A stretch of 11,416 bases of DNA from JANWYQ01 sp034432445 (GTDB lineage Bacteria > Chloroflexota > Anaerolineae > JAAEKA01): positions 1 to 11,416 of the forward strand of contig DAOUBX010000068.1 in the NCBI GenBank assembly GCA_034432445.1, read 5' to 3'. How positions within the stretch are numbered: the stretch's first letter is position 1; every line of letters begins with the position of its first letter. The translations under genes were made by a program, and so were the position numbers. Below are positions 6,798 to 11,416 of the stretch, piece by piece. The notes under the pieces are model-generated. The model had not been told where the DNA came from. It saw nothing but the letters and a program-made list of their open reading frames with translations, and searched no databases.

Positions 6798-8753
6798 ATG
6801 CGACGTTTGACTTGGGGCTTGCTGATAGCCGTGCTGATCGCAGCAGCGCTCCCCGCAGCCAGCCCAGCGACTAACCAATTAGCGCCTGCGGCCTATGCCC
6901 AGGCCGCCCGCGACGATGAAATCGTGCTCTTGAACGCCGATGGCCGCATTGTGATCGCAGACCCGACCGTACCGACCGGCATTCGTCCGGTGCAATGGCA
7001 GTCGGACAGCACCGGCTGGCAGAAAGTAGCAACCGGTGACTTCAACGGCGACGGTGACGCCGAAATCATCGCCTTGCGCGGCGGTGAAGCGCGCGTGTTC
7101 GACCCCGTTGTGCAGCCGGGACGGCAACCGGTCGTGTTCAACCAGACGGTGGCCGGCCAGGTCTGGGAGCTGGTGGTCACCGGCGACATCGACGGCGACG
7201 GCCAAGACGAGATCATCCTGACGCGCACGACCTCTGAGGGCACCACGGTCTCGCGCATGCAGGCCTTCGATCCCAATCCCACAGCCACATCCTGGAGCCT
7301 GGTCTTCAACGAGGGCTATGGGTTGCCCTGGGCGGCGATGGCCACAGGAGACGTCGACGGCGATCGCAAGGCTGAGGTAGCCGCGATTCGCCACCGCTCC
7401 ACGCCCACGCCCGACAAGCGCATCACGATTTGGGACCCCTCGAACAACTGGCAACTCCTGCACGATCGCGGGGACTATGACTTCCGCTGGCTGACCATCG
7501 CCATCGGCAACGTGGACCCCGATCCCAGCGGCAAAGATGAGCTTCTGCTGACGCGCGAGGGCGTGCTTGGCACCCTCGACTCCTACCTGGTGTTCCGCTG
7601 CTGCAACGGCAATGCGCTGATCGACGTTGCCGGCGGCCGCTTCTTCCCCTACTTCTTCGACATCACCACCGGCGACGTCAACGCCAGCGGCGACGACGAG
7701 GTGTTCTTGCTGCGCAACACCGCCGGCACTTCCAGCGTGGCGTTGATCATGCTCAACTACGGGCCGGATCCGGTGGCTCCCTTCGAGGTGCTGCCTGGCC
7801 AAGGCCAATGGCGCAAGATCCTGGCCGGCGATACCGACGGCGACGGCCGCGCCGAGCTCGTCGTGATGTCGCCCAACCAATACCTCATCTTCACCCAGCC
7901 GGGGTCCAATCAGAACTCCGTGCCCTACTCGGGTAACTTCATCGCCAGCGGCGAGTTTGCCGTGGGCAACATCGATGGCCCCGGCGTCCCCACCGGCCCT
8001 GTGCTCACCCTGTCCACCTACACCATCGAGCTGAATCTGGAAGCGGGACAAGGGGCGACACAAAACGTCTCAGTGACCAACACCGGTGAAGGCAGCCCGA
8101 TCAACTGGACGGCTACCGTCACCGACGGCGCAGAGTGGCTGTCCGTGTCCCCCACGTCCGGCACCACACCGAGCACGATGGTGGTGATTGTCAACACGAG
8201 CAACCTGGTGGCCGGTGTCTACACGGGCAAGGTGCGCGTGACGGGCGACACCGCTACCAATGGCCCGCAAGTGCTGACCGTCCAGCTTACAACCACGGCG
8301 CCGCAGTTCTCGGCGTTCCCCGCAGTGCTCTCCTGGTTCCACCAACAGGGCACACCTGGACGCACGCAAACGGTATCGGTGCGCGGTCCGGGCGTGCCGT
8401 GGGCCGCCGGCGTTGTGCCGATCAGCCAGGCCCAAGCGCTGCAAGAAGCCTTGCAAGCCGGCGCAACCGCCTCGGTCGTCGATGGCCAGATCGTTGTGCA
8501 GGGTGGAGCGACGCCGTTGACCGTTCCCGCCGTGGACTGGGTGGATGTGACGCCGCAGCAGGGGTCGGCGACTCCGGACGGCGCGCCGGTGCTGGTGGGC
8601 CTGGTGCCCAACCGCGTGCCTTGGGGCTACAGCGAGGTGGCGCTCGTGTTCGTGGCCCTGCGCACAGCGTCGCCGCCGGCCGTGGTCGTGCGGCTGCGTG
8701 TGCAGTCTTACAACAACCGCAGCGAGCTGAACTTCATCCCGTCGGTTGAATAG
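6798..8753 (+). CDS. Secreted FG-GAP/VCBS-repeat beta-propeller protein with BACON-like domain
   Basis: This is a 651-residue exported protein of unknown specific role. Residues 1-35 are a Sec signal peptide (MRRLTW, a hydrophobic run 7-20, likely cleavage after AYA or AQA). Seven FG-GAP motifs follow, beginning near residues 79, 128, 183, 236, 291, 343 and 389, each of the type TGDFNGDGDAE with calcium-binding Asp/Asn. The spacing of 46-55 residues suits a seven-bladed propeller. Residues 402-500 (ATQNVSVTNTG, WLSVSPTSGTTP, GVYTGKVRVTG) resemble a BACON/immunoglobulin-like domain. The C-terminal 150 residues repeat a similar beta-rich theme with WVDVTPQQG and end without an anchor or sorting motif. 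ATG 6798 is chosen because AGGAGG lies seven bases upstream and the signal peptide starts there. Surface binding or matrix function is likely but not proven. Confidence 0.88.
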   Translation: MRRLTWGLLIAVLIAAALPAASPATNQLAPAAYAQAARDDEIVLLNADGRIVIADPTVPTGIRPVQWQSDSTGWQKVATGDFNGDGDAEIIALRGGEARVFDPVVQPGRQPVVFNQTVAGQVWELVVTGDIDGDGQDEIILTRTTSEGTTVSRMQAFDPNPTATSWSLVFNEGYGLPWAAMATGDVDGDRKAEVAAIRHRSTPTPDKRITIWDPSNNWQLLHDRGDYDFRWLTIAIGNVDPDPSGKDELLLTREGVLGTLDSYLVFRCCNGNALIDVAGGRFFPYFFDITTGDVNASGDDEVFLLRNTAGTSSVALIMLNYGPDPVAPFEVLPGQGQWRKILAGDTDGDGRAELVVMSPNQYLIFTQPGSNQNSVPYSGNFIASGEFAVGNIDGPGVPTGPVLTLSTYTIELNLEAGQGATQNVSVTNTGEGSPINWTATVTDGAEWLSVSPTSGTTPSTMVVIVNTSNLVAGVYTGKVRVTGDTATNGPQVLTVQLTTTAPQFSAFPAVLSWFHQQGTPGRTQTVSVRGPGVPWAAGVVPISQAQALQEALQAGATASVVDGQIVVQGGATPLTVPAVDWVDVTPQQGSATPDGAPVLVGLVPNRVPWGYSEVALVFVALRTASPPAVVVRLRVQSYNNRSELNFIPSVE

Positions 8754-8785
8754 CCTGGCGCCGGGCGCCCCTCGGTGACAGATAC

Positions 8786-8830
8786 AAAAAAGGACAGCCG
8801 TCCGCAAGCAGCTTGCGGACGGCTGTTTCT
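8786..8830. terminator. Bidirectional intrinsic terminator between convergent genes
   Basis: ACAGCCGTCCGCAAG (8794-8808) and CTTGCGGACGGCTGT (8812-8826) form a perfect 15-bp stem with a three-base loop. On the minus strand the stem is followed by CC and six T (8791-8786), an excellent terminator for the BMC operon. On the plus strand it is followed by TTCT, a weaker tail for the FG-GAP gene, which ends 40 bp earlier. Confidence 0.9.
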
Positions 8831-8841
8831 GTAACGACGCT

Positions 8842-8949
8842 GCAACTGGTCAGGTGCCGGGCGTTGGGAACCATGGGCGTTGTGCGGCCTGAGTTAGCTT
8901 CTCGGGCTCGTTTGCAGCCGAGGCCCGACCCCTATGGCTGAGAAGTTCC
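8842..8949. mobile_element. Inverted-repeat element, copy 3, at the end of the BMC operon
   Basis: The copy is about 108 bp and aligns with copy 1 over its whole length. Its left end is AACTGGTCAGGTGCCGGGC. The shared middle includes GTTAGCTTC and CGTTTGCA, and the right end CCTATGGCTGAGAAGTT is almost identical to copy 1. The outer stem AACTGGTCA/TGAGAAGTT is largely kept while the inner arms have decayed. At exactly the offset seen in copy 1, the flanks are ACGACGCT (8834-8841) and GCGGCGCT (8950-8957), six of eight bases alike. This fits an old target duplication. The right flank overlaps the bmcT stop codon. Confidence 0.7.
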
Positions 8950-8955
8950 GCGGCG

Positions 8956-9543
8956 CTATAGGCTGCCGGCCATCTGGCGAAACCGCGAGGTCTGCACCAG
9001 GTTGTCTACCATCTCAGCGTGCAACCGAGGGATAACCACAGCGTTGAGCAAGCGGCCGCCGTCGGCGATCGCGTCGCAGCCGATGCTGACGGCGGCTTCG
9101 ACGTCGGTGACAGAGCCGATGAAGAAGGCCAACCCCTTGCCCCCTAGGCCGTCGGCTAGCCGCAGCTCCAACAGGGTCACCTGCGCGCCCTTGAGGCCAG
9201 CATCCGCCGCCTGGATGGCTGCAGCTACGCTGGCCGTTTCCACAATGCCCAACGCCTCGACCGGGCCGGGCCGACGTGCAGCGGCAATGCTGGCCGGCAC
9301 ATCGGGATGGACGCCGGGCAGGTAGACGTGGTCCACCACAGCCCCGCTGCCGGCAGCAAGCCCGGCCGCCAGGGCCTCCTGCACCGGTCCCACCTCGCCG
9401 CTGATCAGCACGAGATACTTGCCAGGGTGCACGGTGCCTCCTGTGATGCGCGCCACAGGGGCCTTCTTAACCATGGCATCGCCGGCCAGGATGCCGGTGG
9501 CGATACTGTCGAACTCGATGAGAGCAAGCGCGGGGTCGGTCAT
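8956..9543 (-). CDS. BMC-T microcompartment shell protein, PduT-like tandem BMC domains
   Basis: The 195 residues hold two BMC domains, residues 5-85 (ALALIEFDSIATGILAGDAM) and about 96-180 (EALGIVETASVAAAIQAADAG, then GKGLAFFIGSVTDVEAAV). Such tandem proteins form pseudohexameric trimers that tile the microcompartment shell and make its larger pores. The order and the loop GGTVHPGKYL match PduT best. PduT carries a cysteine at the pore position that binds a [4Fe-4S] cluster at the threefold axis; here that residue is His39. The start MTDPAL at 9543 is chosen over an upstream ATG because AGGTGA precedes it and it follows the aldehyde dehydrogenase stop by five bases. It is the last gene of the operon. 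Confidence 0.9.
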   Translation of the reverse strand: MTDPALALIEFDSIATGILAGDAMVKKAPVARITGGTVHPGKYLVLISGEVGPVQEALAAGLAAGSGAVVDHVYLPGVHPDVPASIAAARRPGPVEALGIVETASVAAAIQAADAGLKGAQVTLLELRLADGLGGKGLAFFIGSVTDVEAAVSIGCDAIADGGRLLNAVVIPRLHAEMVDNLVQTSRFRQMAGSL

Positions 9544-9548
9544 GTCAC

Positions 9549-11027
9549 CTAAACGATGCGAAAATGGTCCACCAGCGTGCAACGGCGGATGCGGGTGAAG
9601 GTCAAGGCGGAGGTCAGCCCCTCGCCGGTGGGACTGGCGATGCTGAAGCTGGTAAAGCCCTCGCCGTGGTAGCCCAGCCCGGCCAGCGTCGGCCCGTTCT
9701 TGACGAAAATCGAACAGTCAATCTCCCGCGCCATGCGGCTGAGCTTGTCGATATTGCGGCTCCACATGCTGGCGGTGTGGCCGAAGCCGTGCTCCGCCTT
9801 GACCGCCAGGTCGATCGCCTCGTCGCAGGAGCGTACCCGCACGAGCGGCAGCACCGGCATGAGCTGCTCCGTCCACACCAGAGGGTGCTCGAGCGGCACT
9901 TCTACCAAGGCCACGCGCACCTCCTTACCGGCCGGGATGCCGATCTCGCGCAAGATGTCGCCGGCGTATTTGCCGACCCACTGCTTGTTGGTGACACCCG
10001 GCTGGCGCGGCGCGCCCAGCTCACTGAAGATCACGCGCTCCAGCGCGCGCAACCGGTGCGACGGCACCTCGACCGCGCCGTGCGCTAACATCGCCGCCTT
10101 CAGCTGGTCGGCCACGCGATCGACGACAAAGACCTCCTTTTCGTCGGTGCAGATCACGTTGTTGTCGAAGCCCGCGCCGAAGACGATGTCGCGGCCGGCC
10201 TTGTCGATGTCAGCGGTCTCGTCCACCACCACCGGCGGGTTGCCCGGCCCGGCGCAGATGGCGCGCTTGCCGCTCTTCATTGCCTCGCGCACGACCGCCG
10301 GCCCACCGGTCACCAGCAACACCCGCACGCCGGGATGGCGCATCAACTCTTGTGCGCTCTCGACGGTCGGCTCGACGCAAGCTGTCACCAGGTTAGCCGG
10401 CCCCCCGGCGGCAACAATGGCCCGGTTGATGAGCTGAATCTGATAGGAGCACACCCGCTTGGCGCTGGGATGAACGTTGAACACCACGGCGTTGCCGGCC
10501 GAGAGAATGCTGATCGTGTTGTTGATGATCGTCGAAGTGGGGTTCGTGACGGGCGTGATGGCGCCGACCACGCCGTAGGGCGCGCGCTCCACCAGCGTCA
10601 GTCCACCGTCGCCGCTCCAGGCCAGCGGCTGCAAGATCTCCGGCCCCGGCGTTTTTTCGACCACCAGCAGGTTCTTCTGCAGCTTGTCCTCGGGCCGGCC
10701 GAGGCCGGTCTCTTCGTGGGCCATGCGCGCTAGCAGCTCGGCGTTGGCGCGCATGGTCGCGCGCACGGCGACGATGATCTCATGGCGCTTGGCCAGGCTC
10801 ATCTGTTCCAGGGTGCGGAACCCGGCGCGCGCGGCAGCCACGGCGGCATCGATCGTGGCAAAGATGCCGTCTTGGCCCGGCGCAGCCGGTGCCGCATCGG
10901 CGCGGCCGGCGCGTCCCACATGCGAGAGGTGGGACGCAGGGCCGGCCGCAGGTGACCGGCCCAGCTCGCGCAGCACGCGTTGCACCACAGCCTGGATGTG
11001 GGCTTCGTCAGGGGTCTGGGTCGCCAT
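9549..11027 (-). CDS. CoA-acylating aldehyde dehydrogenase of a microcompartment (PduP/EutE family)
   Basis: The enzyme converts an aldehyde plus CoA and NAD to acyl-CoA and NADH inside the microcompartment. Residues 6-24 (PDEAHIQAVVQRVLRELGR) form an amphipathic helix typical of encapsulation peptides that bind the shell from inside. A Gly/Ala/Pro linker (25-53) leads to the catalytic domain, full length at 492 residues in total. Landmarks are APYGVVGAITPVTNPTSTII (149-168), HPSAK (186-190), TGGPAVV (240-246), GPGNPPVVVD (260-269) and the catalytic cysteine C293 in DNNVICTDEKEVFV. The C-terminus TFTRIRRCTLVDHFRIV is characteristic of PduP/EutE. ATG 11027 follows AAGGAG by five bases; upstream reading into the vertex gene is spurious. 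Acetaldehyde, propionaldehyde or another aldehyde cannot be told apart by eye. Confidence 0.93.
   Translation of the reverse strand: MATQTPDEAHIQAVVQRVLRELGRSPAAGPASHLSHVGRAGRADAAPAAPGQDGIFATIDAAVAAARAGFRTLEQMSLAKRHEIIVAVRATMRANAELLARMAHEETGLGRPEDKLQKNLLVVEKTPGPEILQPLAWSGDGGLTLVERAPYGVVGAITPVTNPTSTIINNTISILSAGNAVVFNVHPSAKRVCSYQIQLINRAIVAAGGPANLVTACVEPTVESAQELMRHPGVRVLLVTGGPAVVREAMKSGKRAICAGPGNPPVVVDETADIDKAGRDIVFGAGFDNNVICTDEKEVFVVDRVADQLKAAMLAHGAVEVPSHRLRALERVIFSELGAPRQPGVTNKQWVGKYAGDILREIGIPAGKEVRVALVEVPLEHPLVWTEQLMPVLPLVRVRSCDEAIDLAVKAEHGFGHTASMWSRNIDKLSRMAREIDCSIFVKNGPTLAGLGYHGEGFTSFSIASPTGEGLTSALTFTRIRRCTLVDHFRIV
10902..10949. repeat. Bulged inverted repeat inside the aldehyde dehydrogenase linker
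   Basis: GCGGCCGGC plus GCGTCCCAC (10902-10919) pair with GTGGGACGC (10929-10937) and GCCGGCCGC (10941-10949). This makes two perfect 9-bp blocks separated by a three-base bulge, with a nine-base loop. It lies wholly within codons 27-42, the flexible linker between the encapsulation helix and the catalytic domain, and reads in frame as a Gly/Ala/Ser/His-rich stretch. It looks like a small palindrome tolerated in a linker, or selected mRNA structure. Confidence 0.7.
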
Positions 11028-11029
11028 GC

Positions 11030-11320
11030 TCACTCCTTGCGATAACGCACGTCGCCGCCCACTTCCCAGGTGTCGACGATGGCCATAATCACTGCGTCGC
11101 ACGGTCGTTTGTCGGTGATCATCGTCTGACGCGCCGACGAGCCGGTGGCATACAGTACATACTCGCCGACACCGGAACCGACGGCGTCCACCGCCACCAC
11201 GTAGCTGTTGGTGTCGGCGCCGTCGACGTCGACCTGCCTGACGACCATGAAACGCAGGTTGTTTAGCTTTTCGTCTTTGCGAGTGGCAACAACGGTGCCG
11301 ATGACTTTGCCGATGAGCAA
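11030..11320 (-). CDS. eutN: BMC-P microcompartment vertex protein (EutN/CcmL family)
   Basis: The 96 residues form the pentamer that caps the vertices of the icosahedral microcompartment shell. Family signatures are GKVIGTVVATRKDEKL (4-19), VVAVDAVGSGVGEYVLYATGSSAR (41-64) and DAVIMAIVDTWEV (75-87). I place the start at TTG 11320 because GGAGG lies six bases upstream and MLIGKVIG matches the normal family beginning. A longer ATG-initiated frame would add 26 unrelated residues from the repeat region. The stop is two bases before the aldehyde dehydrogenase ATG, so the two are translated in close succession. Earlier genes of the operon, presumably BMC-H shell proteins and the signature enzyme, should lie beyond the right edge. 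Confidence 0.92.
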   Translation of the reverse strand: MLIGKVIGTVVATRKDEKLNNLRFMVVRQVDVDGADTNSYVVAVDAVGSGVGEYVLYATGSSARQTMITDKRPCDAVIMAIVDTWEVGGDVRYRKE

Positions 11321-11336
11321 GATACACCTCCCAGGT

Positions 11337-11404
11337 AGCTTGGGCCGGTCTTCAGGCCAGGTGCGAGACCGGCCCAAGCTTGAAGTAGACCGGCCCAAGC
11401 TTGA
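11337..11404 (-). repeat. Direct plus inverted repeat before the vertex gene
   Basis: The 18-bp sequence AGACCGGCCCAAGCTTGA occurs twice in tandem (11366-11383 and 11387-11404). Its 15-bp complement AGCTTGGGCCGGTCT lies at 11337-11351. In the mRNA the last arm can pair perfectly with either upstream copy, giving loops of 14 or 35 bases. It ends seven bases before the GGGAGG ribosome binding site of the vertex gene. The 14-base loop also contains CACCT, complementary to AGGTG in that site. A TAA at 11408-11406 might be the stop of the preceding gene, but its frame cannot be judged. Confidence 0.75.
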
Positions 11405-11416
11405 GTTAAACGGTCG

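Noticed and set aside
6879..8063. 394-codon minus-strand open frame antisense to the FG-GAP gene
   Set aside because: Low-complexity His/Val/Gly/Asp-rich product generated by the complement of the repeated FG-GAP codons; no ribosome binding site or family match.

Overview
The window is GC-rich bacterial DNA that reads best as a member of the Chloroflexota (an Anaerolineae/Chloroflexia-type genome). That assignment is an inference from gene style: a NusA with a long acidic Tyr-rich tail, a secreted FG-GAP/BACON-like protein and a microcompartment locus. No marker RNA is present to confirm it. Three blocks are visible.

Left block (1-3150, minus strand): the transcription/translation operon nusA - ylxR (rnpM) - infB. 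Only the first 92 residues of IF-2 are inside the window, and they contain a perfect decapeptide repeat. A promoter-like site sits immediately after the stop of the preceding gene, and a perfect 11-bp hairpin lies in the putative nusA leader. rimP is not next to nusA, and no ylxQ is seen in the 518-bp gap between ylxR and infB.

Middle block (3151-6797): tgt (queuine tRNA-ribosyltransferase), a PstS-like lipoprotein and a xylose-isomerase-like TIM-barrel protein form a tight minus-strand operon (4-bp gap, then an ATGA overlap). Its consensus TATAAT lies 7 bp before the tgt ATG, which suggests a leaderless mRNA. A second consensus promoter with an extended -10 points the other way. It starts a leader of about 430 bp holding an 18-bp bulged hairpin, a 111-bp MITE-like element flanked by perfect 8-bp direct repeats, a second stem-loop and a shorter relative of the element. 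The leader ends at an exported 651-residue FG-GAP (seven motifs) protein.

Right block (8754-11416): a strong bidirectional terminator separates that gene from a convergent bacterial microcompartment (BMC) operon. The operon encodes a pentameric vertex protein (EutN/CcmL), a CoA-acylating aldehyde dehydrogenase with an encapsulation-type N-terminal helix, and a PduT-like tandem-BMC trimer in which the Fe-S cysteine position is His. The upstream part of the operon, which should hold the signature enzyme and hexameric shell proteins, is outside the window. A third copy of the MITE-like family sits at the end of the BMC operon, with its duplicated target reaching into the bmcT stop codon. Repeats also lie in the vertex-protein leader and, in frame, in the aldehyde dehydrogenase linker.

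The most unusual signals are the three-member inverted-repeat family, the structured leader it interrupts, the R-R-inverted-R leader before the vertex gene, and the His-for-Cys shell protein. No complete new defence or mobile system is visible.
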